Part shown: one piece after another, positions 11,201-22,899 of the stretch
Layout: each line of letters starts with the position of its first letter
Position numbering within the stretch: the first letter of the stretch is position 1
Assembly: GCA_017607445.1 (NCBI GenBank)
Contig: JAEVHH010000003.1
Coordinates: forward strand, 1,054,001-1,118,000
From: Histoplasma ohiense
Lineage: Eukaryota; Ascomycota; Eurotiomycetes; Onygenales; Ajellomycetaceae
Direction: 5' to 3'
Length of the DNA: 64,000 bases
The notes under the pieces: generated by a model
What the model was told of the DNA's origin: nothing
The model's database searches: none
The model's input: the letters and a program-made list of their open reading frames with translations, nothing else
Translations under genes and position numbers: made by a program

Positions 11201-14200
11201 CTTTGCCAATAATATTCAACGCTCGAGACAAACCATCGGTCAGCTGTCCTAGAAGACGTATGACGTTCTTTTCCATTCCGAGGCGACTTCGCACGTATCC
11301 CCTATACCTGCGGAAAATTGCTCTGAATTGGTTCCACTCTAGCCATTCAGACAGAACCCCGATAGTTGTAACTGCCTCCGCCGCCAGGTTATGAGCACTA
11401 TCATTTTCCTCCTGATCAAACACAAAATGTTCAATGAGAGGTAGGAAAAAGGAGCTAATATTTGAAGACTCAAATTTTCCTCGTTTAGCTTCAGCAGCGA
11501 GACGCCGCAAAGCTCGAAGACGACGATGTTGTTGAATATGGAGAATATTATTGAAGAACGATGCCTCTTCATCACCACCAGCTAGTAAGTCCACCATGCC
11601 ACCAACAGCCGGGTGGTTCGGGTTATGCTTTATGAAATAGCCCATGATAGAGACGAACTCCGCCCGAACCATCTCGACAGGGTGTTTGGCTCCATTCCGC
11701 AACGCAGGCAGCAAAATTTTCTCGAGTAAGAAAGCGTACTCTCCATTATCATCCTCTAGCTTTGGAACAACGCTCTCGATAAACCTCTTCAATCCAAATG
11801 ATGAACTAGATCGAATTGCAAGCTCCTCTTCGTTTTTCACATGATAGAGAAGATTGAATAGCAATGGATTCCATTGTCTAGACGTAAACTCCTTATACTT
11901 CTGTTCATTTATTCTGTTAAACGCCCCAAGTCGTCGATCGAAATCCAATTCGTCAAGTCTTTTGTCTGAAATAGCATTGAGGTCTGCACATAATTCTGCA
12001 ACATTTTTAAGGTCGACTTCATGGTTTGCAAATGCAGAAAATACGGAAGAGAGCACTCCACGGTTCGGATTATCCTTGAAGTAATCGAATAGAGAGGAGA
12101 TGACTTCAAAGATTCGCCGGCTGAGGTCCGCATTATCTCGTGGATCATATAATGGTAGGAAATATTGCATGACACGTAGAAGTCCGCTTTTGGCTTTGGG
12201 AGGTACTCGATCTGCAGGTTCATTAAGAAGAAACGTTACTGTACTAATTAACTTCGTGGTCTCTTGTGATGATTGGACAAACGGTGCGAGCTTAGACAGC
12301 GTCTCAATTGCAGCCATCGTAAGTTGACGGGTAGATTGACTTCTAAGGAGAAATTCGACATGAGTCAATATGTATTCGACATGAGGTGCCAGTACTTTGC
12401 ACCGAATTAGATCTGTTGTTGCTGCATCTGGTAAATTCTCCGGATCGTTTATCTCTCCATCCGCGCGACTAATGAGGCTGTTCAGGATCTCATTTAGAAC
12501 GAATATCTTGACTTCCTCACGGGCAGATTCCACAGCCAGACAATCAACTATTCGTTGAATGAGATGTTGGTTTCCGTAAAGGAAGTAGAGTGCTGATTTA
12601 GGGCTGGATGCCCAAGTATGGAATAGGTGAAGAAGGCCGGATACGCTTTGCGCTGTTTCCACGGAGAAATTGCTTAACCTTGGGCTGATAATCTCGTTGA
12701 AAATCAGGGGCATGTATGGAGTCCAATCATAATAGGGTGAAATAAAAAATACCAAATCAAGGCAATGAACACCTGTCTGCCGGATGCTGCGAATGAGAGA
12801 TGAGTGGTGGTTTTCTGAACCGTCCTCCTTCAACTTCCTACCTGCTCGGATAAGACAGTATAGAATCACATTCATGGAACGTTCAACAAAGGGTGACATC
12901 TTAGTCTTCAAAGTTTCGAACATCGTTTCCACCATTTTCAGAAGACCATACTGCTTTCTGACGCCAATTATCTCTTGTTCTAGGGGTTGGACATGCTTGG
13001 CGTCGGTTTCGAGGACACTAACATCGTTCAAAGGACCAAACGATATTTGAATAAAGTTGTCAAAATCATTTTCAGAAAGCTGGGATATCGTTCTTAAAAT
13101 GGTTTTTCTGCGTGCCTCCTGGGTCCCTTGTCCACCACGAGAGCCCCCGCGAGCAACAATTTTGCCATACAGAAGTCTTAGCAAAACTGGCAATAAATCT
13201 GCACGGTGATCTTCCTTAATCGTATTAGCCTCTTGGCTAACATTTAAGAAAACAGATAATTCATCTCGGAACCTTGCATCATCCACAAGATTCAATATGT
13301 TCGTCTCATATGGTTGAAGTGCTGGCGACTTCCATGTGAATATAGCCTTCAGTGCAGATTTCTGAACTTCCGTATCACCGTTACCAAGAAGGCCAAGTAA
13401 CGCTTCATGGACCTCTGCTGCCTTGTATAAAACCTTGGGGTTCACGAATTTTCCAAAGATGTCGAGCATAGCTTTCCGGTCGCGCAAATTCCAGGAAGAA
13501 GGGGAGCCATATTCTCCTCCACCTGTACCTGAAGCATTGGACTCGTTAACGGTAGTAATGTCATCATCATAAGCTGCCCATGTTAGAAATAGAGGAACAA
13601 ATAGTCGAGATCGTTTCTCTGCCACCTGAGGCACAGATCCAAGGACCTTGAGAGCTTGTGTTCGAGGAGAAGTAGAGTGTTTTACGTCCGTCGAATGTGT
13701 AGACTTGAAATCTTCTGCAAGCAAAGAATCGTAGTTGTGGGAATCAATGAAATTTACTAAGGAGGTTTTCTCGATATTTGAAACGTTAAAGCATTCGAAC
13801 TCCGACGAGATATGTGATTCCTGCGGCTCTTCCCCAGGCGTACTGGCATCGGTTCTAAGCGAGCCAGGCTCTTGCAGCCAGCGCATAGAAAGCTCCGCAA
13901 CAACGGTCTCTCCATTTCGCACCTCGCAAATTGCCTTAATTGCTTCACATGCGTCATCCCACAGAGATGCTAGCCTTTTCGATAGCAAGCCAAAACAGAA
14001 ATTCGGAATAATCCGATCCAACCACTTCTGGGAAGACAATGTTGGGTATGCGATGGCAAGTTTGCGTACTTGCATTGATAGAGTCCTCGCTGCATGGAGG
14101 GTTAGCTCGCTTTGTTCAATTTCGATTGCTATTTCTATGTAAGTATTGTTGCCATCGTTCTCCTGAGACAACAAAATTTGAAGAATTTTAAGGGAAAACA

Positions 14201-16190
14201 GTCTAATTTCGTGTGATGGACTAGAAAGATTGTGGATCAGAATTGTAGCAAACGGCTCAAGGTTGACATCGGTTGCCTGATCGCATTTGTGACAAACGGA
14301 CAAATAAGCTAAGGTAGCTTCAAGGAAAACTGGGCAATTTGCGCAGTCGGGTCCGTTGGAAACTATCAATCTCCAAAGCTGTAAATCAAGTAAGCCCAAT
14401 ACAGAAGCGAGGTGGACGTAAGCCAAAAAACCTTGGCCTCGAGCAAATATAATTTGGCTTTCTCCAAGGTTGGGGGCTTGTGCCAAAGCAGCCGTTAGTT
14501 GACCGTGGAGGCAGCGGACTAATTGTGGAAGAATCGAAGGCTCAGAAGAGAGGGATATAGCGTTGTGAAGCTTAGTATAAGAATTTAGGAATGAGATATC
14601 CTGGGCACTTGGATTGGGTTTGCGCAGCCTTTCGACGATTGCATCCTTCCAGCCACTAGGACAAGTCAAATACCCGGGTCTGTTGGGCTCCGAAGTGACA
14701 CAACGGGCAGCTTGAAGTTGTGGTAATATATGGCAAAGTCCGGATTCGTAATCGCCCCAGAGCGAAGTAATGAACCTAAACCGAATGTCAGGACTCGTAT
14801 ACAAATCGTACAAATCTCATTTGGCACCAATCACATACCGCTGAAAGTATGGGAGCACAACGCTCTGGAAGCGTTCAGCCCCGAAAGTAGAGAAAAAAGA
14901 GCAAAATGGGAGGAAGTAGTCCCTCAGTTGATCATCGCTGATTAATTCCATAATAGGGCGCATAAACGACAGCAATTCATCCATAGGGGACGTCTGCACT
15001 GCAACGACCACAGCAGCTAGGAGCAGTTGAACGGAATACCCCGGGGTATTAGATGACTTAACGACGCGAGTGAGAAGGATCATGAGAGCTTCATGTGCTC
15101 TTCTCCAGTTTTTAACCCTAGAACCCTTGCGCGCGGTTACGCTAACAAAAACCAAGCGGATGTCAATCTTCATCGCTGCAATGTTGCCATTGTGTTTAGT
15201 GGATTCAACATGGTCACAGATCACATCAAGCACTGAACCAAAGGTGTTTACAGAAGTATGATGAACCAGATTAGTGACAACTCCGCTAAGAACCTGCCCT
15301 GCGAGGGCACTCTGGGTTTCATCTTGAACAACAGCGGCACTGATTAGGCAACGCAAGATATCTGCTCCACTTGAATGAATACCACCATTAACCCCCTTAA
15401 TCGCATCTGCAAACATTGACATAAGGCCCTGTTGATACATTGAAATTTGGCGCGCCCCATCAGTGCTAGCGAGATCCTCGAAAAGGAAGGCAACGGCTCT
15501 GTCAAGCGGTGCCTTGTTTTTGTAGTAGACAAGTGCGGCCTTCCGGACCAAGAATGACATAGACTCCGCAGCAAATCTTGACACGAAGTGTTTTTGTTTT
15601 TGCTTCCCAAGGTACGGAGACATTATTCCCAGCAGTTGGCGTAGGTCCGGGACAAGGAGGCGGGATAGGAACTTGAAAATCCATGCCAGACATGTAAAAC
15701 TCCATTCTATCACCTCGATATTTGAGTGTGTAGCGGCGACGGAAGCCACCAACGTGACGGACGACGCAAAGTGTCTTTCGAATCGCTGGCCCAAGTCCCG
15801 CGCAAACTGAGCTACAAGACTCAACAGGGGTTCCATGCTCATCTCATCTCCTTTTGCGATATACTCGGCCAACAATCCCATTATTCGATCCTCATGATGA
15901 AGAATCTGCGGTAAGCTTTCGCACAGTCGATTAACTCGTTGGGAGAACTGAGTAAAATTCTCCGACAGGTTAAGTTCCATCCAGTGCTCCAGGGAAGCCC
16001 TGAAGTACGTGTCCGAGTCCGAGTCGCTGTCATCACCAACGCTGGTTCGCCGCACACGATGGATAGGATCAATTTTTAATTTAACGACGCGCTGGGAGAA
16101 AGATTCAAATCGGTGGGTTTTTGTCGTCACTGTGCCTTTCTTTAAGAGATTGGCAGGCTTGCCCTGGCGTCCAGAATGTACGGTCGCCAT
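8265..16190 (-). CDS. UTP20: U3 snoRNP/SSU processome component Utp20 (two exons)
   Basis: Utp20 (DRIM in animals) is a very large helical-repeat protein of the nucleolar SSU processome, needed for early 18S rRNA cleavages. Exon 1 is 14839-16190 and exon 2 is 8265-14775. The 63-bp intron has GTATGT, a CTGAC branch site and TTTAG. It joins CG|G (Arg451) so that PYFQR runs into FITSLWGDYESG. The spliced frame is 2,621 codons (2,620 residues), against about 2,490 in yeast and 2,785 in human. The N-terminus has HRFESFSQRV and an acidic DDSDSDSD patch; the body is HEAT/ARM-like helical repeats, including the conserved QFRAIFRRYRGYVRSRLGMEK. The C-terminus is a strongly basic tail (RREARRVKRR, EKKRKNDRKREKRKEKG) of the nucleolar-targeting type. 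Without the intron the gene would look like two separate open frames. Confidence 0.96.
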
Positions 16191-16814
16191 GTTGTGGGCC
16201 GCCGAATTGGAATCAAAGGTCTCCTCGAGAGCCGTTGATTAACCCCCAAAAATATTTTTTGAAGCTTTGTGCACAAAAGAAGGCACGCTATGCATAGCGG
16301 TCAAACGATAATCCGTCCATATCTTATCAGCATACATCACGTGATAATTGACCTCGAACGGAATTTCTTCGAGCAGTATTCAAGTTGTTAAAACCCTTGA
16401 TGACAATTTGACAATTTATTTATCCTGCTGAGCTATACAATATTTTCGCTGTAATGCCTAAGTCAGGACGTTGGGAATATCGGGTTGGATTTCTTTTCAA
16501 TCTCAATATAGCCTTTAAGGACCACATTTCACTTCTACTAACGCACATCCAAGCCGAAGTGGGAACAAACAACAAACTCTTTGCATAAATCCACAATACA
16601 ACCATTAGTTAAATTTTTGATCGAACGTGGCAATACTTTTGAACATTCCAAGTGAAAGGAGAGCTCATCATAATATCGAGGTATTCTCAAGAAACTCCTA
16701 TACCTACTACAAATTCTTGCTATTTTTGACTCGCATTTGATAGATGCTTTGAGCCCCACAGTTCGGCTCCGGTTGTTCCCTTATATCCTATATTTGGATA
16801 GTCTAATAGTTAAG
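16191..16814. other. Gap between the MIF-like gene and UTP20 (same strand)
   Basis: This should contain the UTP20 promoter and leader and the 3' flank of the tautomerase gene. It is AT-rich near 16,400-16,450. No coding sequence, RNA gene or clear regulatory site was identified. Confidence 0.5.
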
Positions 16815-17256
16815 TTAGAATTTGCTCGGACGCTGAAATTCTTGAACCTCGATAAATTGGCACAACCGACCTGGGTCACTGAAAACGATATAGCCTCGAT
16901 CGTTTTCAACTCCAATCTTGATCTTAAGGAAATCCGCAAAGGCCTTAGAGAAGAGAATGTTATTGTCCGGTTTGAGATTTCCCAGAGATGTTATCCGTAA
17001 CTGGAAGCCTAATTATTCTCAAGCAGTCAGCTGTGTGAAATGGGAAGTTCAGAGATTTACTAGTAGCTACCGATGGGTTAATACATGGATCATGGGTACC
17101 CGCAAATGTCAAGACCTCATTAGCCTGCACTCTAACTGAAATTAGAGCCTCGGGCTTCCGTAGGATCTCTGACGCTGTTTTGGACAGCGAAAGGGCGAGC
17201 TCCTTACTCTGCTCGCGTGAGAGGGTGGCATTTGTGAGCAACTCGAGAAACGGCAT
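16815..17256 (-). CDS. MIF-family tautomerase (two exons)
   Basis: This is a homolog of macrophage migration inhibitory factor, a small trimeric enzyme whose N-terminal proline catalyses keto-enol tautomerisation. Its role in fungi is poorly known. Exons are 17085-17256 and 16815-17008; the 76-bp intron has a GTATTA donor, a GCTGAC branch site and ATTAG acceptor. The product is 121 residues, a normal MIF length. The start is the ATG at 17256 giving MPFLELL, so Pro2 becomes the catalytic N-terminal residue; an ATG nine bases upstream would bury it. Other marks: Lys34-Pro35 at the active-site lysine, the FAGTHDPC strand (Cys58), TSLGNL, FSKAFADFL and GVENDRGYIVFSDPGR. The second Cys of the animal CXXC is absent. 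After DPGR the expected N-x-G-Y-x-G-(S/T)-T-F ending is replaced by an unrelated tail, and another frame reads IYRGS there, so a late frameshift is possible. The donor is non-standard; the rest of the splice model fits the family precisely. Confidence 0.85.
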
Positions 17257-17540
17257 TTTCAGCAATTGCTATGGCAAAGTAATGACGTTTGAAAGTCAAG
17301 ATCACAAATTGATCCTAAAGCTTAATTCTCAATGTTTAGAATGAGGTCGGTTTGACCAGGCCAATAAGAACGCAGTTGAGTGATGAGTGATGAGGAATTG
17401 CTAGCATTGACTTAACGTGATCAGTCTATGCATAACCTGGTATCATTATATCGACAAGGTCGCAAGCGTAATATCAACTGAAAAGTTATAAAACAACAGA
17501 TTTTGAAAGCGGAATTGATTTAGTTGGAACCATGACGAAC
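17257..17540. promoter_or_regulatory. MIF-like gene upstream region and edge of the gene island
   Basis: About 280 bp separate the tautomerase start from the last CpG of the gene island (17,536). The sequence has normal CpG use (for example 17,451-17,470) and no coding signal. The promoter must lie here unless it extends into transposon DNA. The composition changes within a few tens of bases at the right end. Confidence 0.5.
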
Positions 17541-18499
17541 TGCCAACTTTGGAGCCATGGTCAGCTTTTTGTCAGGTGATATAACCCATCTAAAATGCAC
17601 TCACTTCTTATCTCAGTAAAACTCAGCCACTTCACTTCAAGCTAACTCAATTCAAACTACTATCAAGTTCTGCTAACATCTGAGTCAATCAACTGTCAAA
17701 AGGCTTACACTAAACCTAAATGGAATATCCTCAGCAAACTCTTTACAGAGTGTCTGAGAAAAAACAGTTTCAGTTTATTAGTAACACAGAAACAATTTAC
17801 TTCAATCATAATATTTGAGATAGAATCACTGTACAATCTCATTTATAGATCATTTCTCTATCATCTTGAAGTGTTAATTTTTCAATTTTCTATCAATTGA
17901 ACTAATTTTTATTCAAAAATACATATATTATGAGTATGAAGTATCATGTTGAAAACTGCTACTCTGATTTTGAATATGAGAATAATTTACTAATTTTTCA
18001 ATCATGATCATATCTAGTCATTCAACATTTTGATCTTGTCATCAAAACATATATTCAGTTATCAGTAGCTCTAGTCAAAGCATCAAGTATATTTTTTGAT
18101 GATTTCTGATATCTTTTGATGATATTCAACAACTTCTGACAATTTCTGACAACTTTGTATAATTCTTGATTATTTTACACAGTATATCAACTTCTGACAA
18201 CATCTGAAATCTTTCAACAACTTCTGAGATCTTTCAACAACTTCTGAATCAATCACATAACATCTCTTTTTGACAGCTGAATCAGACAACTCTGTTGAAT
18301 ATAATCAAGAGAGATCAAAGAAAACACAAAAATCAGCAACAACAGCAGCTTCAAAAGTTATTATTAAAATAAATACTTTTCATAAAAATTGAAGATATAT
18401 TATAAATTGTTATGAATTACACTGAATTTGAAAGTATTGATAAGTAATAGAATATTATTGAGCATTGTCTTCAATAAATTCTTCAAGACTCATATTCAG
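17541..18499. repeat. Leading part of the helicase-bearing element
   Basis: AT-rich and CpG-free, without a recognised coding relic. It contains a motif also found in the DUF6589 element, GTTCTGCTAACATCTGA (about 17,667-17,683), and several AACTTCTGA strings at 18,125-18,250. It probably belongs to the same element as the helicase relic to its right, but the left terminus is not defined because no target duplication was found. Confidence 0.45.
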
Positions 18500-20750
18500 A
18501 TTCTAAATGCACTCTTCAGTCACATATAGAATAAGTCTGTATACTTCAGTATATAATATATGAATATAACAACACTTTATTCATTGTCAGAACTGACTAT
18601 GAAAAGAGTCTTATTTTTCAATTCTATATAATTCTGACAGAAAAGATAATCATTCAACTGATTTCTCTAAACAAACTTGATGATCAGTAGATAAGTGATA
18701 TAGCTCAGTTTTTCTCTATCAATTCTTATCTAATCAGTGTCAGCAATCTTCAGAGAGAAGAACACTTACTCAAATATATTCAATAATATAAATATATATA
18801 TATCTTACTCAGTTCAGAGCAAGCACTTTTCAAGCAGTTTCAGTATATTCTTCAAGATTCTATTTTACAAGAAAAGATTGAGTTTGTAGCTATTGATGAG
18901 TATCATTTTATCACTCAGTGAAGTGAATTTTATAATTAATTTGTCAGACTGAAACATCTGAAATTGTTTTTGTATGAGAACATTGTCTGATTTAACTGTT
19001 CTGCAATTCTCAGCAGTAAAGATAAAGATATTATTCTTCAAAATACTGAATTTTATTCTATTGATGATAATTCACAGCAGACTCAGATTATTCAAATCTT
19101 CATTAATTATTCTGATATTTTTATTGATGTATATTCAATTTTATATGATAAATTAGCATTCTATGATATGCTATATTTTTTATTGAATGAGACTGTTGAT
19201 ACAGATGGGAAGATCATATCTCAATCTATCTTAAAAACTATTGTTTTTATTGATAGTATTGTCAAAATTTATCAAACAGTGCAGTTTTTCTGATCAATGC
19301 TTCTTCAGCTTTGTCAGAATAACAGATAAAATACTGATGATATTGATATCTCTTTCATCAATGATATCATTCAGTTTTTTCACTCTTGAATATCTGAAGT
19401 GGACAAGAATAATTGCTTTAAGAAGTTCATGAAATCAACATTGAAAATACAAATTATGATGACAACAATCTCACTGAGTATGAATATAAATATTTCAGAT
19501 ATCAAATGTACTGTTGTATGAGAATTTTCTATCAAGAAAGATAATATTGTGAATGTTTGATAATAATATAAATGAGAAGATTATGAATCAGATTGAAAGA
19601 GTTATATTTTGATTTTTCTTCTTTACTGAGTATTTGACTCTGAAGATTATGAAAAGAAAGCTCTTTAATATTCTCAATCATCAGCAAAACAAAGATCTCA
19701 GCAAAGAACTCAATATCAGATTAGTCAGCTATTATAGTTCATGAACTTTGAGAATATATCTGATGCTGAAAGTATTACATCAAATATAATAAGTCAGAGT
19801 CAAAGTCAATGTAGAACAACAACTGTAAAGATATGAACAGAGAATGAAATACAAAAATGAGTCAATCTCTCTGCTGATTGAAAGACAATTATCAACAACT
19901 TATATCACTGAAAAAATCTTCTGATATATCTTGATAAGAATTGACTTTCATTTAATATAAATAGAATGAATATTTCTATAAAGAAATGCTGCAGCAGATG
20001 CAATTCAAGTCATATATCTGCATTCAAACAGTCACTCACTATAAATATAATCAAGAAATCTCAAGTCAATAGTTGTAGTGCTATTCTATTGTCAGTATTT
20101 AAGAACTGATATACACAACATACAGAGAAACAGTATCATCATAATCAAGATTTTTCAGTGTCAGCATCACAGTTTATATCTATTCAGTGTCAGTGATAGA
20201 TAGCTGCTTTATTTTACAAGAAGATACTCATCTTTGAATTCAATTGAAATGAATTATGTGATACTGTCAATCTTCTTCAAATTTGAAGCTATCAAGATGA
20301 ATTTGATGATCAGCTTCACAGCTTTCTGTTGAGTCAAATTGCAGTTGTAAACAATGCATATGAAGCTGTTCACATAGCAAGATATCAACATCAGACAGTC
20401 AGAAACACAGAGAAAGCAGCAGAAATCACAGTATCTATCAAGATATCAGACAGTGATTCAATCAGTGAAGAGAGAGCAGCTCAGCAGCTCACAGCTGTAT
20501 AATATATAAAAGACAATAATCTGACTCAAATGACTACTCAATAAGCAGCAAAAAGAGTTCAGCAATTTAATGAAATTTTTATTGAAATCTCTACTGCTTT
20601 TTTGACTGCTGTTGCTGCTGCTGAAGTCTCTGCTATTCTAGTCACAACTATTGTCAGTGCTTTCACTACTTCACAGTCTACTTCTTCTTCAAGTTCATGA
20701 GTTCACAAATCTACAACTACTCAAGTTCACACTTCACACAAGTGATAAAG
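18500..20750 (+). pseudogene. Decayed RecQ-family DNA helicase of a repeated element
   Basis: A superfamily 2 helicase of RecQ type can be read in a single frame. Motif I reads TDYEKS (18,592-18,609) where the family has a G-x-G-K-(S/T) loop. Motif II reads IDEYHFIT (DEYH at 18,895-18,906, for DExH). The stretch CSAILSSKDKDIIL follows as motif III (family S-A-T). KTIVFID begins the second RecA-like domain, and TTISLSMNINISDIKC (about 19,460-19,510) corresponds to motifs V-VI. A Cys cluster KKCCSRCNSSH at 19,981 stays in the same frame, as does the Ala/Thr/Ser-rich end. No frameshift is needed over about 2 kb, only stop codons and missense changes, mostly TGG or CGA to TGA. RecQ-like helicases of this sort are known from fungal subtelomeres and from repeated elements; which applies here is unknown. 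The N-terminal limit is uncertain. Confidence 0.8.
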
Positions 20751-21199
20751 TAATAATAAAAGTATTGATATTCAAATCTCTCACAAACAAACACCACTTG
20801 ATGAATGGAATGCAAATACAGAGATTGTATTCACAAAGATATCTTATTTTAATCATATTCAAACTTCTTCTCACAGAGAAAGAGACAATTTCTCTATGAA
20901 AAATGATAGTATCAAATAGTTAGATATCTTCTATAATAGATTTTCTGTAAATTTCTTACAACTTCTGAGAACTTCTGCTAACTTCTGAATCAATTGTAAA
21001 TCATTGAGCAGTAGAAGTGAATAGAAATGTACTTATCTAGATGTTATTAATCTGTTTAAATGTTATTCACTCATATTATAAGTATAAATATGATCTTCAT
21101 GCTTCTATTTCTTCATCTTTTTTTCAATCAGTATTTCTTACTATATAAACTGCTGTTGCACTTGCCTCTTCATTCATCATTCATTCTTGAATATAACAA
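20751..21199. repeat. Trailing non-coding part of the helicase-bearing element
   Basis: CpG-free DNA with another copy of the shared motif (AACTTCTGCTAACTTCTGA near 20,970-20,988), in the same orientation as the copy near 17,667. The two copies bracket the helicase relic. No coding relic was recognised. Confidence 0.4.
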
Positions 21200-21850
21200 A
21201 AGTAAGTTATATCTTGATTGTAGATGATGTATAAACTCATCTTTGACTAAACAGTTTAGTTAATACAATCATATCTACTCATAAGCTCAAATTCACTGTT
21301 CTTAAAGCTTACTTTGACACACATTATACAATCAAATCTGAGAAGATCTGTGCAGACTGTCTCTGTGTTACTGAATATGAACTTTTATATAAATGCATTG
21401 TTTCTGATGTTAGAAAGTTATGTGATAATTGTCATTTCTGTGGCATAAAGTGTTGTGCTGTATATTCACTATATGTCACTTCAAGAGAAAGTTTAGATGC
21501 TAACTGATATCATTATAGATTCTCAAAGAGTTTCATTTCATTGTGGAATTTTATATCAGAAGATCATACAAGGTGATGTGTTGAAAGCAGAGAGATAACA
21601 ATGATTATTACAATATCATAAAAGAGTTAAAGAGTATGCTGAGAGCAGTCAACAATTTGATCAGATTTTATAAAAGTGTTACACTGAAATCATTTGTTGA
21701 AGAAGATCTCTGAGTCATTGTCAGTGCAGATGATGAAGTTGACTTGTATAATGCAAATCATTTTTTTGATGAGAAGTTATCAATGAGTTTTTCTTTGTAC
21801 TCAGTGAATCTCATTGATTGTAAGATTGATGAAGAGATTATTGAGAAGTA
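21200..21850 (+). pseudogene. Relic of a Cys-rich protein gene
   Basis: One frame between about 21,300 and 21,510 has a dense set of cysteines: CADCLC, then YKC, then LCDNCHFCGIKCC. This resembles zinc-binding Cys clusters in proteins carried by fungal repeats, but no family can be named. The frame then breaks at TGA codons. Apart from the helicase upstream and the minisatellite downstream there is no context for function. Confidence 0.4.
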
Positions 21851-21950
21851 GTTATTGTTGTTGTTGTTGCTATTTTTATTGTTGCTTTTACTTTTGTTTT
21901 TTTTTTTTTAATATCTTTTTTTATTTTATTTAAATGATCAATTAGATATC
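21840..21950. repeat. T-rich simple repeat
   Basis: Runs of TTG, TTA and T form a low-complexity stretch, including about 14 T in a row near 21,897-21,911. Confidence 0.7.
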
Positions 21951-22084
21951 ATTCTTTCAGCAAATCTTGTTCTTACTACTTGCTTGAATCTCAGTGAAAC
22001 AGATGAGAGAATCTCTGTTTCTGAGGCATACAGACAACAGAATCTCTGTGAACTTCTTCAAAGTTCAGTGAAGTTCTGAATCAA

Positions 22085-22222
22085 TGAAATCTTCAAGAAA
22101 AATGATGCTGTGAGATGATGGAATCTTTGAGGAAAATGACACTGTGAGACAATAGAATCTTTGAGGAAAATGACACTGTGAGATGATGAAATCTTTGAGG
22201 AAAATGATACTGTAAGACAGTG
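22085..22222. repeat. 34-bp minisatellite, about four units
   Basis: A unit containing AATCTTTGAGGAAAATGACA and then CTGTGAGA is repeated about four times head to tail with a few transitions between units (for example GACACTG against GATACTG, GATGATG against GACAATA). It has no coding role that I can see. Confidence 0.8.
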
Positions 22223-22329
22223 GAATTGTTTGTAAAGAGTAGTAATCTTCATATTCATATATATCTTTAATCTTCTATTAATTTCACTGATCTTTTGTAA
22301 ACTTCTGTGAATTTCTTTGAAGTTGTGTG

Positions 22330-22864
22330 TGTAACGGGCGTACTTCGATTAACGATTTGGTACTATCCTAATTACAGATTACGAATTGATTAAGGAAAGA
22401 AAGAGAAAAGAAATCAGAAGAAAAGATTGTACAAAGAAGGTTTTTATAGAGGAAAGTTCAGAGCAGAAGAATATCAGAAGCTGCTCCACAGTGAAGCACA
22501 GAGCAGAAGAACATTAAGAAATACACATAAGAATCATTAGAAACTACATAAGCATGAAGTGTGGGGGTGGGAGAGTCATTGAGAGCTATACAGAAGAATT
22601 GTTAGAGACTATACAAGCACAGAACACAGAGTGAGAGAACATTAGAAGCTACATAGAAGAATCATTAGAGACTACACAAACACAGAGTATGAAATGAAAG
22701 AATGTTAAGAGCTACATAGAAGAATTGTTAGAAACTATACAAGTGTGAAGTATAGAGTGGAAGAACATCAAGAATTACACAAAATCACAGCAATCAGAAA
22801 CAAGTGAATGCAGAAGAGAAGTTGATTGTGTAAGTTAATTACTAACAGATGCTAACCCATCACA
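22330..22864 (-). repeat. 3' LTR of Gypsy A copy 1
   Basis: 535 bp. Its outer end still reads TGTAACGGGCGTACTTCG with several CpGs, whereas the same place in the 5' LTR reads TGTAACAAGCATACTTCA. The middle holds several imperfect units of about 63 bp built on CAGAAGAA..ATTAGA and ACTACACAAG. Confidence 0.93.
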
Positions 22865-22899
22865 TTATCCCCTTCTATCAGAGTGAGTGAGGACTTGTA

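Noticed and set aside
14776..14838. UTP20 as two separate genes or a frameshifted gene
   Set aside because: A canonical 63-bp intron with branch site restores one frame exactly, so the gene is intact.
16737..17000. Plus-strand open frame at the right end of the gene island
   Set aside because: It is the antisense of exon 2 of the MIF-like gene, whose protein matches its family.
1..17540. tRNA, snRNA or rRNA genes in the gene island
   Set aside because: No T-loop (GGTTCGA-type) box with a matching fold was found by eye; a covariance-model scan would be decisive.
17541..22329. Possible subtelomeric location because of the RecQ-like helicase
   Set aside because: No telomere-type repeat such as TTAGGG arrays was seen, and the tract is embedded in ordinary transposons.
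22330..22864. Regularly spaced repeats resembling a CRISPR array
   Set aside because: They are imperfect head-to-tail units inside a retrotransposon LTR of a eukaryote, with no unique spacers.
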